Source: Moheibacter stercoris
Lineage (GTDB): Bacteria > Bacteroidota > Bacteroidia > Flavobacteriales > Weeksellaceae
Direction of reading: 5' to 3'
Length of the DNA: 64,000 nt
Assembly: GCF_040545805.1 (NCBI RefSeq)
Contig: NZ_JBEPMO010000007.1
Coordinates: 62,001-126,000, forward strand
Within the stretch, counting starts at the first letter, position 1. Each line of letters opens with the position of its first letter. Made by a program: the position numbers and the translations under genes. This document shows positions 41,776-50,922 of this stretch, piece after piece. A model generated the notes under the pieces. It was given only the letters and a program-made list of their open reading frames with translations. It was not told where the DNA came from and made no database searches.

Positions 41776-43794
41776 ATGAAAAATAGCTACTTATTTTTAT
41801 CATTGTGCATTGGGGTGTTATCTTCAACTACCATTGCTCAAGACGCTTATGTAACTGGAAACCAAAAGGTTAAAGTTAATCCCAACACCTTAGTTTATTT
41901 TGGTGGAAACCTTACACTTAACAATGCGGTAACAGCAGTGAAAGTGGTAGAAAATGCTGGAAACATTAAAGTAAATGGAAATTTCGCTAATGCAGGTGAT
42001 GCAACTGGTAAAAATTTCATTAGCACTTGGACTGCCGAAAAAAATTACGGACAAGTTATCATCAATGAAGCATCTACAGCCAATCATTTGGCTATGGAAA
42101 AAGGAAAAATCTCTCCTGCCTCTTTTGATTGGGGACAGTTTTCTATTCCGTATAGTTTTGCAACGGCAAATGATGCAATGAATGCTTTGTTCGGAACAAA
42201 TTATGTTCAATCATCAAGATATTATTCTTCTATGATGACGTGGGATAATACAGATAAACCAGAATTTGATCATCTTGTATCTACTTCCCCTATGTCACCT
42301 GGTGATTACGTTATTTTGAATTTGAAATATTATAGCGGTGGTATCAGAACGTTAATGGAAGATACTTCTAGCAATAAATTATTATATCCAGGTACCCCTA
42401 CTAATGGTTCATTTTCTAGAACTTTTCAAACTTCTGTATATCCTACAGGAAACTGGAATGATTGGAAAGAATTGAAAAATAGCCACAACGAGCGTTATAG
42501 AACTTATATTGATGATAAAATTCGTCAAAATGGAACCGCAGACGTTAACTACGGTAAATACCATTATCAGTTTGGAAACCCATATACGTCTAATTTAAAT
42601 TTGGCGTTTATTGGAAGAGCAGATGGATATGATGATGGAAACCATATTACAAACTTAGCTGGTGTAGCTAAATTGAGTAAAGTTGTATGGACTCCATTGA
42701 GTGGAAATATTACTTCTGAATCCAATATGTTTATTGCGAAATATGACAACACAAATCATATGTGGTCAGGAAGCGCAGATGCGTTAATCGTTAAGCCTTT
42801 CGAACCATTTATCATTATTTTGGATGATGCAGCATCTGGTGATGCACGTGTAATCAATTTCAGTGATAAATTGAAGACTTTTGCAATGGCTCCTGGAGTA
42901 GTAGTTAATCCTGCACCAGTTGCACCAAGATTAGAAGATGATAACGCTATGGAAACAGCAGAAGGAGATGTAGCTGAAGATAGAGTTCATAACAACAATT
43001 CAATGGCTGCTTCATTCTCTACTAAAAAATACTTTTATCAAGCTGAGTTAATGTTGTACAATCAGGCTGATGAGTTTACTGGAAATAAAGCTTTCGTGGT
43101 TGCAACAAATATGGCAAAAAATGGAGTTCCAAATAAATTAGAATCTGAATACAGTGATTTCGCAGAGAGAACTGGTTTCTATTTAGCTCAAGAAAGAGCA
43201 AATGGTACGTTGGTTGACGCTTCTGATAGAAAGATGCATATCAACACAATCGCATTGAATTATACCAACAAGCCAATTCCATTCTTCTTTAATAGAAAAG
43301 CTGGAGATAATGAAACATATGTAGTAAAAGCAAACTTGTATTTCCATGATATCTTTTCAAAATTGACGGAATCAGATTTTAACTACCAAGATGGAAATTC
43401 ATTCTTTTTCCATGATAGTGTAGAAGATGTTTTATTACCTATCACAACAGATTTCTCATATAACATCCAAGCTTCTGGAGAGAATTTGACAAACAGATAT
43501 CAAGTTTATTGGAATGCTGTTCCAACTGCTGATAAAGAGCTTATTGCAGAGGAATTAATTGCAGAATCAACTATTATTTACAAAGATAAGGCTACTCATA
43601 AAGTACGTTTCAACCCAGAATGGTCATTAGCAAATACATTGAAAGTGTACGATTTGTCAGGTAGAAAAATTATGGAGTATTTCAATGTCAAAACTGATGC
43701 TGACTTTGAAATTAAATTGCCAACCAATGGAATTTATGTCGTGAAGATTGAATCTAATACTGGTGATGTTTATACCCAAAAAATTGTTAAATAA
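41776..43794 (+). CDS. T9SS type A sorting domain surface protein
   Basis: The protein has 672 residues with a signal peptide (LFLSLCIGVLSSTTIAQ). An N-terminal beta-helix-like stretch (VNPNTLVYFGGNLTLNNAVT, NAGNIKVNGNFANAGD) precedes the GNPYTSNLNLAF module (near residue 264). That module is shared with the surface proteins at 55.2 and 59.5 kb (GNP[YF]-x-SNL). An acidic region (ETAEGDVAEDR) follows. The last 80 residues (LKVYDLSGRKIMEYF to YTQKIVK) are a type A T9SS sorting domain. The protein is probably surface-attached. It forms an operon with the 71-residue gene 24 bases downstream. Function is unknown. Confidence 0.85.
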   Translation: MKNSYLFLSLCIGVLSSTTIAQDAYVTGNQKVKVNPNTLVYFGGNLTLNNAVTAVKVVENAGNIKVNGNFANAGDATGKNFISTWTAEKNYGQVIINEASTANHLAMEKGKISPASFDWGQFSIPYSFATANDAMNALFGTNYVQSSRYYSSMMTWDNTDKPEFDHLVSTSPMSPGDYVILNLKYYSGGIRTLMEDTSSNKLLYPGTPTNGSFSRTFQTSVYPTGNWNDWKELKNSHNERYRTYIDDKIRQNGTADVNYGKYHYQFGNPYTSNLNLAFIGRADGYDDGNHITNLAGVAKLSKVVWTPLSGNITSESNMFIAKYDNTNHMWSGSADALIVKPFEPFIIILDDAASGDARVINFSDKLKTFAMAPGVVVNPAPVAPRLEDDNAMETAEGDVAEDRVHNNNSMAASFSTKKYFYQAELMLYNQADEFTGNKAFVVATNMAKNGVPNKLESEYSDFAERTGFYLAQERANGTLVDASDRKMHINTIALNYTNKPIPFFFNRKAGDNETYVVKANLYFHDIFSKLTESDFNYQDGNSFFFHDSVEDVLLPITTDFSYNIQASGENLTNRYQVYWNAVPTADKELIAEELIAESTIIYKDKATHKVRFNPEWSLANTLKVYDLSGRKIMEYFNVKTDADFEIKLPTNGIYVVKIESNTGDVYTQKIVK

Positions 43795-43818
43795 TATAAC
43801 CAATTCCTAAACATAAAT

Positions 43819-44034
43819 TTGATGAAAACGAGATTATTATCCATATTACTACTTGTAGTACCTGTACTTAGTATTTTTGCCCAAGTTCCACCTCCACCAG
43901 ATTATGGTGAAGATTCTGGAACACCTGGAGCTCAAGATACGCCAATCGATCAATATTTAATCATCTTGGTTTTGGCATTTGCCTTGATTGGTGCATATTA
44001 TTTCTGGAATCAAAGAAAATTAGTTAAAAACTAA
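43819..44034 (+). CDS. Small signal-peptide/membrane-tail protein (71 aa), partner of the surface protein
   Basis: The protein has 71 residues. A signal peptide (LLSILLLVVPVLSIFAQ) leads to a short Pro/acidic segment (VPPPPDYGEDSGTPGAQ), then TPIDQY, one membrane helix (LIILVLAFALIGAYYF) and a basic end (NQRKLVKN). The order PG-x(3-5)-PI[DN]-helix-basic tail recurs in the 94-residue (54944) and 93-residue (59169) proteins. Each of those also lies just downstream of a large surface protein. The layout resembles a sortase or exosortase tail, but no protease partner is seen. Function is unknown. Confidence 0.8.
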   Translation: MMKTRLLSILLLVVPVLSIFAQVPPPPDYGEDSGTPGAQDTPIDQYLIILVLAFALIGAYYFWNQRKLVKN

Positions 44035-44058
44035 ATAGTTTTAACGATCATACAATCT

Positions 44059-44087
44059 AAACCCTTTCTTTCGGAAGGGTTTTTTTT
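44059..44087 (+). terminator. Intrinsic terminator after the 71-aa gene
   Basis: The stem AACCCTT/AAGGGTT has an 8-nt loop and a run of T. Confidence 0.8.
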
Positions 44088-44094
44088 ATATTTG
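44087..44094 (+). promoter_or_regulatory. Candidate -7 promoter element (TATATTTG) for the TlpA-like gene
   Basis: An exact TAnnTTTG match begins at the last base of the preceding terminator and lies 18 bases before the ATG at 44113. Confidence 0.55.
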
Positions 44095-44112
44095 ATAAAA
44101 ATTTAGAAATTC

Positions 44113-45414
44113 ATGAAATATTTTTTTCTTACCATAGGTTTAACCTTCTCAAGTCTTGTTTTCTCTCAGTTTAAAATAACAGGAGAAATCAAGAATTATA
44201 ACGAACAAGCAGTGATGGTCCGTTTGTTTAAAGGATCATCTGATAAGCTTATCAACAAAATTACGACAGATAAAGCCGGTAAATTTCAAGTTAGTATTCC
44301 AGAGAAATTTAGTGGAATTGTTCGTTTAACATTACCTGCAAATAACGCATTGGTTGATATTTTAACGGACAATGAAAATGTTCAATTTTCTTCTGAATTG
44401 AGTTCAAATGGTATCACCAATTTGGAGTTCAAAGAAGGAAAAAATGCCAAAGGGTTTCAAAATTATCAGAACTTTCAAGCTTTCAATGATATTAAAAACA
44501 GTGTTTTTCCGATGGTAAAACAGGTTTATAAAACTGATGATGAATTTTACAAAGCAGTTGTAAAGGAAGAAGAGAGAATCAAAACTTTAAACCCTAGTAC
44601 TGATTTACCATTGTTGAAATATTTTGTAGAATTGAGCGATTTGTCCAATACTCAACCAGAAGGGAAACCTGCTGCACAAATGCATATGCACAAAATTTTG
44701 ACTCGTTTTGTTAATGACAATGATTATTTGGAAGGAAGCGGCTTTATGTCCAAATTGGTTTTGGATTATTTGCGTAATTCTATTGTAGGTGCTCAAAGTC
44801 AGCAAGAGATTAATACGACTTTGGAAAAGGAAATTGATCTTCTATTAGAAAAAACTGATTTGGAGACATCTCGTGGACAAAACATTCTATCATCTATCTT
44901 TTTGGTTTTACCTGCGGAGCAGTTTTCTGGATTGTTGGAAAAGTATTATTCTAAAGCTTCTGCATTAACTTGTGAAATTACAGATGAATTGAAAACCTCT
45001 TTGAATGCACATAACAATGTTGCTCCTGGTAAAGTCGTTCCAAATTTGGTTTTCAAAACTCCAATAAAAGGAATTAAATCGTTGCATGACATCAAAGCCG
45101 ACAAAAAATTGGTCATCTTTTGGGCTTCATGGTGTCCAGCATGTAATGATGAAATGCCATTTGTAAAAGAATATTATCGCAACTTTAAACAAGAAGGAGG
45201 TGAGATATTAAGTATTTCCTTAGATATCGACAAAGCAGCATTTGAATCAGCTACCAAAGATTTTGAATGGCTGAATTATACCGAATTATTGCAATGGGAT
45301 ACAACGGGAGTTGCTGAGTTTGGCGTTACTTCTACACCTACCATTTTCTTATTGGACAAAGACAATAAACTAATTAAAAGAGGTTCTCATATTTCCGAAT
45401 TCGTGGAATTATAA
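44113..45414 (+). CDS. TlpA-type thioredoxin-like protein
   Basis: The protein has 433 residues with a signal peptide (TIGLTFSSLVFSQ). The N-terminal region resembles the DUF4369 beta domain often found before TlpA (FKITGEIKNYNEQAVMVRLF). A helical middle follows. The C-terminal 130 residues are a thioredoxin fold with the redox motif FWASWCPACNDEMP and the cis-proline TSTPTIFLLDKD. It would act as a periplasmic or outer-membrane-side thiol-disulfide oxidoreductase, for example keeping cytochrome or other thiols reduced. It is convergent with the DUF58 gene (17-base gap). Confidence 0.9.
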   Translation: MKYFFLTIGLTFSSLVFSQFKITGEIKNYNEQAVMVRLFKGSSDKLINKITTDKAGKFQVSIPEKFSGIVRLTLPANNALVDILTDNENVQFSSELSSNGITNLEFKEGKNAKGFQNYQNFQAFNDIKNSVFPMVKQVYKTDDEFYKAVVKEEERIKTLNPSTDLPLLKYFVELSDLSNTQPEGKPAAQMHMHKILTRFVNDNDYLEGSGFMSKLVLDYLRNSIVGAQSQQEINTTLEKEIDLLLEKTDLETSRGQNILSSIFLVLPAEQFSGLLEKYYSKASALTCEITDELKTSLNAHNNVAPGKVVPNLVFKTPIKGIKSLHDIKADKKLVIFWASWCPACNDEMPFVKEYYRNFKQEGGEILSISLDIDKAAFESATKDFEWLNYTELLQWDTTGVAEFGVTSTPTIFLLDKDNKLIKRGSHISEFVEL

Positions 45415-45431
45415 TCCTTTAATCAAAGAAT

Positions 45432-46760
45432 TTAAATCATGCCTCGGGATTTTATCTCGAGGTATTTGTTTATAGAATTTACCGTTAAATCTTCGGGTTT
45501 GCTTAAAATGGTTTGTATTCCATATTTGGTTAATTCCAATACAATTTGCTGTTTCTCATAAATAAACTTCTCAACCAATGCTTCTTCATATTCATCCTGT
45601 TGTTGCGTTGGCTTATGTAAGAAATCTTCCAACTCCGTATTTCGGAAAAATACTACCACCAATAAATGATTTTTATTGATACCTAACAAATAGGGTAATT
45701 GGCGATGGAGAGAATCCATGCTTTCAAAATTGGTGTACAACAATAGGAGACTTCTTTGGGTGATTTTATGTTTGATGGAATTGTATAATTTACCAAAATC
45801 ACTTTCCATAAAATTACTTTGAAGAGCATAAAGGGATTCCGATATTTTTTGCAATTGATTGGTTCTTCTTTCTGCCTTGACGAAGTTTTCTATGCGATTG
45901 GAAAAACTAAAAATACCTGCTCTATCTTGATTTTGTAAGACGATATTGCTAAATATAAGTGAAGAGTTGATGGCGTGATCCAAAAGCGTCATTTCATGAA
46001 AGGGCATTTTCATAATTCGTCCCTTGTCAATAACACAATAAACTTGTTGTGATTTTTCATCGACGTATTGATTAACCATCAATTTCTGATGTTTAGCTGT
46101 TGCTTTCCAATTTAAGGTTCGGATGTCATCGCCCATAACATAGTTTTTGATTTGCTCAAATTCCATACTATGTCCGATTCGTCTAATTTTCTTTTGACCT
46201 ATTTCATTGATATGCGCTTTGAAATTTTTCAAACTAAAATGATTCAAACGTAAAAATGATGGATATACTTTGATGGTTTTTTGGGTTTCAAGTGTTATTT
46301 TTCGTTGAAGAAATTGAATGGGTGAACTCACAAAAATTTGAGTTGTTCCAAATTCATAGACACCTCTTTCGTGCGGAGTCAAGGTATAATCATGTTCCTT
46401 TTGTGATTTCGCTGAAAGCACACCTTTTATCTTAAAATCAAATTCTTGAAATTGGATAGGAATTTCATCCAGTATTTCATATTTGATTCGAAAAGGGAAA
46501 TGATTTTTGAATTGAATGCGAACTTTATTTTTGTCGGAATTGGATAGTTTATCTTGAACCATTCGTTGTCCACTAACTCCAATTCGATGGGAAAAAAGTA
46601 AAATATAGTCAACAAGGAAAACCAAAAACACTGCGAATAGAAGCAATTTGGATAAGTCTAAAAATAGGGGGAAATAGAAACCTAGACAGAAGCCAAATAT
46701 GACGACTGCAAAAGCATAGAAAAAGGGTTTATTCAAAAATATTTGCTTCCAAAAATTCAT
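45432..46760 (-). CDS. DUF58 domain protein (BatA-like neighbour of MoxR)
   Basis: The protein has 442 residues with two N-terminal membrane helices (FFYAFAVVIFGFCLGFYFPL and LLLFAVFLVFLVDYILLF). A beta-rich middle precedes the DUF58 signature RRIGHSMEFEQIKNYVMGDD-IRTLNWKATAKHQKLMVNQY near residues 190-230. A von Willebrand A-like C-terminal half follows. DUF58 proteins occur with MoxR AAA+ ATPases in surface or envelope maturation clusters. It overlaps the MoxR stop by one base (TAATG). A hairpin (45442-45462) lies within its last codons and may end transcription from either side. Confidence 0.9.
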   Translation of the reverse strand: MNFWKQIFLNKPFFYAFAVVIFGFCLGFYFPLFLDLSKLLLFAVFLVFLVDYILLFSHRIGVSGQRMVQDKLSNSDKNKVRIQFKNHFPFRIKYEILDEIPIQFQEFDFKIKGVLSAKSQKEHDYTLTPHERGVYEFGTTQIFVSSPIQFLQRKITLETQKTIKVYPSFLRLNHFSLKNFKAHINEIGQKKIRRIGHSMEFEQIKNYVMGDDIRTLNWKATAKHQKLMVNQYVDEKSQQVYCVIDKGRIMKMPFHEMTLLDHAINSSLIFSNIVLQNQDRAGIFSFSNRIENFVKAERRTNQLQKISESLYALQSNFMESDFGKLYNSIKHKITQRSLLLLYTNFESMDSLHRQLPYLLGINKNHLLVVVFFRNTELEDFLHKPTQQQDEYEEALVEKFIYEKQQIVLELTKYGIQTILSKPEDLTVNSINKYLEIKSRGMI

Positions 46761-47818
46761 TAGCGAGGAATTTCAATTCGTTCAATGATTTGCTGAATGA
46801 TTTGGTCTGCAGTTGTTCCTTCCATTTCCTTTTCTGGTGAAACCACAATTCTATGTTTCAAGGCTGGAATCGCGACAAATTTGATGTCTTCTGGTATCAC
46901 GAAATCTCTTCCTCGAATAGCCGCCAAGGCTTTGGCTGCATTCAAAATGGAAATCGAAGCTCGCGGAGATGCTCCTAAAAATAGAAATGGATTATTTCGA
47001 GTGGCATGTACGATCTGTGCAATGTAATGGACGAGTTTATTCTCTACCAAAACACCTTGTATGATTTCTTGAAATTCTGCGATTTCGTTTGCTTTGAAGA
47101 TCGGTTGAATCAAATCCGACGGATCTTGATTTTTACGCGAATTATTTCCATCTATGATTTTCACTTCATCTTCCAAAGAAGGATAGCCAACTTCTATTTT
47201 GAATAAAAATCGATCCAATTGTGCTTCGGGTAATCGGTAGGTCCCTTCTTGCTCAACGGGATTTTGAGTGGCAAACACCAAAAATGGCAAATCCATTTCG
47301 TATTGGGTTCCATCCATGGTGATTTGACGTTCCGCCATTACCTCAAACAAAGCCGCTTGAGTTTTAGCTGGTGCACGATTGATTTCATCAATTAAGATAA
47401 TATTGGAAAAAACAGGTCCTTTTTTGAATGTGAAATCGTTGGATTTCATATCAAATACCGAAGTTCCCAAAATATCTGACGGCATTAAATCGGGTGTGAA
47501 TTGAATTCGACTAAATCCAACATCCATGGTTTTGGCCAGCAATTTTGCGGTGATGGTTTTCGCAACTCCCGGCACACCTTCAATCAAAGCATGGCCATTG
47601 GAGAAGATGCTGACAATCAATAATTCAATGAAATCTTCTTGCCCTATGATGACTTTGCCTAGTTGTTGACGAATTTCCAAAACACCATTACGTATTTTGG
47701 ATAAATCAATTCGATTTTGAAATTCCAAATTAGATTCTGTTGATTGTGTTTCTTCATTGGGTTGCGCATTGCTTTGCGGCATATAGGAAGAATTAGGATC
47801 TTGTGTTGGATCTTGCAT
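46760..47818 (-). CDS. MoxR-family AAA+ ATPase
   Basis: The protein has 352 residues. A polar, probably disordered N-terminus (1-35) precedes the AAA+ core: Walker A EGVPGVAKT, Walker B ILIDEINRAPAKTQAALFEV and sensor 1 FATQNPVEQEGTYRLPEAQL, with a C-terminal lid (LGASPRASISILNAAKALAA). MoxR proteins act as chaperones that insert metals or activate von Willebrand A proteins. Here the partner is the DUF58 protein directly downstream. Its start overlaps the DUF4350 gene by 26 bases. Confidence 0.94.
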   Translation of the reverse strand: MQDPTQDPNSSYMPQSNAQPNEETQSTESNLEFQNRIDLSKIRNGVLEIRQQLGKVIIGQEDFIELLIVSIFSNGHALIEGVPGVAKTITAKLLAKTMDVGFSRIQFTPDLMPSDILGTSVFDMKSNDFTFKKGPVFSNIILIDEINRAPAKTQAALFEVMAERQITMDGTQYEMDLPFLVFATQNPVEQEGTYRLPEAQLDRFLFKIEVGYPSLEDEVKIIDGNNSRKNQDPSDLIQPIFKANEIAEFQEIIQGVLVENKLVHYIAQIVHATRNNPFLFLGASPRASISILNAAKALAAIRGRDFVIPEDIKFVAIPALKHRIVVSPEKEMEGTTADQIIQQIIERIEIPR

Positions 47819-49013
47819 ATGCTTGGGATTTTTGATTAAATAATTGGATAAGCGATTGTATTCTAACGAAATCTTCTCGGTCTAAATAGGATTTCGCTTT
47901 AAATAATTCTATTGTTGTGACAATTATTTGGCAGGTGTAGATGTCAACACCTGATTTTAAACTCAATAGTTCAGCATAATCTTTTTCTGTATCTTTTGAG
48001 GTAATATGATATTTCTGTCTAATTTGTTCTAAAAAATAATTGATTTTGTATCGAACCATTGCCGTATGGTCGGGGTTGCCACGATACAATTCTGAAAGTG
48101 TTTTGGCAAATTCAAGTGTATAATTTGAATAGGGCAAAATGATTGGAACTGCTCTTTGTCTTCTTTTTGAATTGAAAGCTAAATAAAGAATTCCCAATAA
48201 AAGAAGCAAGAAAAACGCCCATCTAAGCGATTCATGTTTCATAATGAAACTTAAACCATTGAAAAATCCACCATCATTTTTCTCGCCTGCTCTTCGTTGG
48301 TTCATTCGGTGATTGTCCCAATATATATCGGCATCTTCCAAAAAAGAAAAGGTGTTGAGGACATATTGGTTGTGATTTTTACGCAAAACATGATAATTGG
48401 TAAAAAGGCTAGGAGTGGTGCTGATTAAAAAGTATCCATTCCCATGATAGACCTTGACCAGATTGGGTTCCTTTTGACCATTATAAGTCAGATAGCCCAG
48501 AATATCTGTTGTTTCGGGATTATAATTCGAAATGTACTCAGTATTGAAAACCTTTTCGGCCACAAAAGATTTTTCGGTAGTTCCTGCTTGTAGGCTTAAT
48601 GAAATAGCCTGTTCATCCTTAACTTTTGTAAAAGAATCGATACTTATCCCTAAATCATTTAAAAGTACCGTATTGCCTTGACCGATTGCAATAAATGCAG
48701 AACCTCCTTCATAAACAAAATTAGAAATTAAACTCCATGTACTTATCGTATGTATGTCGATTTCATTGATGTACATATAATGCGCATAAGAGTAGTAAGC
48801 ATCGGTTTCATCGAAAAATTCATGGGTGTTTACGCCGATGTTTTGAATTTTGGAATCTGGAAATATTTTGGGTAATTCCTTTCTCAAAACTTCCGTACCA
48901 TACGGTATGGTGTGTGTGGAATCATAGGTAGGCGTCCAATTAACGGGATCATCGACACAACTGGTGGACAGAAGTGAAATCAAAATTCCTATGTAATAGA
49001 ACCAATTTCTCAT
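47793..49013 (-). CDS. DUF4350 domain lipoprotein
   Basis: The protein has 406 residues with a lipoprotein signal (LISLLSTSC, Cys19). A Rossmann-like DUF4350 region (about 30-240: SYAHYMYINEIDIHTISTWS, FVYEGGSAFIAIGQGN) is followed by a membrane helix (WAFFLLLLLGILYLAFN) and a helical cytoplasmic tail. The gene is translationally coupled to MoxR (26-base overlap) and to the DUF4129 gene (4-base overlap). The family is known mainly from this conserved cluster; its function is undefined. Confidence 0.85.
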   Translation of the reverse strand: MRNWFYYIGILISLLSTSCVDDPVNWTPTYDSTHTIPYGTEVLRKELPKIFPDSKIQNIGVNTHEFFDETDAYYSYAHYMYINEIDIHTISTWSLISNFVYEGGSAFIAIGQGNTVLLNDLGISIDSFTKVKDEQAISLSLQAGTTEKSFVAEKVFNTEYISNYNPETTDILGYLTYNGQKEPNLVKVYHGNGYFLISTTPSLFTNYHVLRKNHNQYVLNTFSFLEDADIYWDNHRMNQRRAGEKNDGGFFNGLSFIMKHESLRWAFFLLLLLGILYLAFNSKRRQRAVPIILPYSNYTLEFAKTLSELYRGNPDHTAMVRYKINYFLEQIRQKYHITSKDTEKDYAELLSLKSGVDIYTCQIIVTTIELFKAKSYLDREDFVRIQSLIQLFNQKSQAYARSNTRS

Positions 49014-49813
49014 GCTATTTTTTGAATGGTTCGTTGAAAAATACGTTCGGCAAGTCCAAATTGCCTTTCATTCAGTTCGAAATTTCCATACCACACATAA
49101 TCATACAAATAGGTGGTTTGAGAATAATCTTCTCGAATTGGATTTTGTCCCAATTCGACTAAATAATCATAATCAGTTTTCTCTTTATTGTATTGAATCA
49201 ATCGTTTGTCTGCCAATTTTTGTAAAACCCATAAATAATAATAACGGATGGCTTTGCGATATTCCTGATTGTTTTTCGCTTTTTGAATCAATTGTTCAAA
49301 ATTATGATGGGAAATTTCCTCTTCATTTTCCAATTGTTCTTCATCGGAATTATTAATTTTAATCCGATTTTTTTCATTTCCAAATCGAAATCCGCCTGCG
49401 TTTTTGAGAATATAATACACGACCAACAAAACAATAACGGAAAGAATGAAATACATCAAGAACTTAAAAATCCCTGTTGGAAAATTGAAAGAAGGCGGAT
49501 TAAAGACTTTTTCTTTTTGTTTGACCACACGATCGTAGTCATATTTTTTGCCTTTGTAATCGTTTTTAAATTTCGAATCTAAGTTTCGTTGTTCATAAAA
49601 TATGGCTCCTCTTTCCTCTCTTGAGGGAGTTGTGATGATGGTATTTTCTGAAACTTCATCATAGTCATCATTATAGTCATCGGTTTCGTAATATTCGATT
49701 GTTTCATCCTCATCGTTTTCAATGGAAATTGATTCAATCGCTGGTGGATTTTGTGAAAACACCAAAATTGATAAACAAAAGAAGAAGTATGTCAGATAGT
49801 TACACTTTCTCAT
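49010..49813 (-). CDS. DUF4129 domain membrane protein
   Basis: The protein has 267 residues with a signal peptide (FFFCLSILVFSQ). A very acidic segment (ENDEDETIEYYETDDYNDDY, about 25-55) precedes a central membrane helix (FLMYFILSVIVLLVVYYIL). The C-terminal DUF4129 region (YRKAIRYYYLWVLQKLADKR, FGLAERIFQRTI) follows. DUF4129 is found with transglutaminase-like or MoxR/DUF58 systems. It overlaps the neighbouring genes by 4 and 14 bases, so the cluster is one tightly coupled operon. Confidence 0.85.
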   Translation of the reverse strand: MRKCNYLTYFFFCLSILVFSQNPPAIESISIENDEDETIEYYETDDYNDDYDEVSENTIITTPSREERGAIFYEQRNLDSKFKNDYKGKKYDYDRVVKQKEKVFNPPSFNFPTGIFKFLMYFILSVIVLLVVYYILKNAGGFRFGNEKNRIKINNSDEEQLENEEEISHHNFEQLIQKAKNNQEYRKAIRYYYLWVLQKLADKRLIQYNKEKTDYDYLVELGQNPIREDYSQTTYLYDYVWYGNFELNERQFGLAERIFQRTIQKIA

Positions 49814-50810
49814 TTCCGACTTCTTTTAATAGATGATGATAATCAAAATGGTTTCGTTTGAAAACAAAATGCGGATAAATTAAATAGTACCAAAAAATAA
49901 ATCCAAAAGTTCCCAAAACAATTATTGCAGCAATTGGAATGGGCATTTCGTTGGCATATTGGGTTAAATATCCTTCAATTAAAGCAGCAGAGATTGTAAA
50001 AGGAATCGTACTGATCACAATTTTCAAAGCCGCTTTTCCTTTTTGGAAAAAAGCTTGTCTTCGGGTTAAAATACCTGGAAATAAATAGCTAGTTCCCATT
50101 AATACGCCTGCACCAATTTCAATACACATCGCAAAAATTTCCATGGCGCCATGCATCCAAATCGTACGAAGCGATAAAAAAAAGTGCCCTTTTTCAAAGA
50201 ACATATATTGGAAACTTCCCACCATAATGCCATTGACCAACATAAAATACAAGGATCCAATTCCTCCAAAAATTCCATAAATGAAAGCCATCATTCCAAC
50301 TCGAAGATTGTTCAAAGCAATCATGAAAAAGCTATTGAAATCTCCAAAACTCGTTGCATTGTTGTAAACTGCCAATGGATCGCCATTGGCAATATTGTCT
50401 TCGGTCATGTTTACATAGTCATCACCCAAAAAAGATCGTACGAATTCGGGTTCATAAATGGAAGAAAAAACTCCTATGATGACCATCAGAAAAAACACAG
50501 CAAAAGAAAAATAGAAATATTTGCGGTAAAGGAACATAATCATGGGAACTTCATAGGACCAAAAACTTTTGAAGCCATTGCCCGATTTTGATTTTCCGTA
50601 GATTTTATGATAAGCAGTAGCGGCTATTGCATTGAGATATTTTATGACATTGCTTTTTGGGTAATAGGTTTGCGCATACGCCAAATCATTGTTGATTTGG
50701 ATAAATAACTCAGCCAAGCGTTCAGGTTTGTTGTTAGAAGAATTGTACAATAATTTTTCAAATTCTAACCACCTTTCCTTGTTTTGTTTAATAAAAGCAG
50801 CTTCTCTCAA
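49800..50810 (-). CDS. SpoIIM-family (stage II sporulation protein M) membrane protein
   Basis: The protein has 336 residues. A soluble N-terminal part (about 1-95) is followed by five or six membrane helices. The SpoIIM hallmark segments are FFMIALNNLRVGMMAFIYGI, FGGIGSLYFMLVNGIMVGSF and LRTIWMHGAMEIFAMCIEIG. The organism does not sporulate. In Bacteroidota this family accompanies RDD, DUF4129, MoxR and DUF58 genes. It is the first gene of the minus-strand operon, divergent from the RDD gene (112-base gap). Confidence 0.9.
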   Translation of the reverse strand: MREAAFIKQNKERWLEFEKLLYNSSNNKPERLAELFIQINNDLAYAQTYYPKSNVIKYLNAIAATAYHKIYGKSKSGNGFKSFWSYEVPMIMFLYRKYFYFSFAVFFLMVIIGVFSSIYEPEFVRSFLGDDYVNMTEDNIANGDPLAVYNNATSFGDFNSFFMIALNNLRVGMMAFIYGIFGGIGSLYFMLVNGIMVGSFQYMFFEKGHFFLSLRTIWMHGAMEIFAMCIEIGAGVLMGTSYLFPGILTRRQAFFQKGKAALKIVISTIPFTISAALIEGYLTQYANEMPIPIAAIIVLGTFGFIFWYYLIYPHFVFKRNHFDYHHLLKEVGNEKV

Positions 50811-50922
50811 AGCAATAATATTAGGTTTTTGTTTTCTTGATTTCGAAAGTATAAAATTTGCGTGGATAAATTCATGGTTTTAAAAATTCTTTCTTAATCT
50901 TTGTGAACAGTTTAAACCTTTT

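Noticed and set aside
45442..45462. A CCTCGGGAT/ATCTCGAGG hairpin read as a terminator between the TlpA-like and DUF58 genes
   Set aside because: It overlaps the last DUF58 codons and has no strong T-run. It is kept only as a comment in the DUF58 entry.
50184..50591. A 135-codon plus-strand frame inside the SpoIIM gene
   Set aside because: It is antisense to clear SpoIIM membrane motifs and has no family match.
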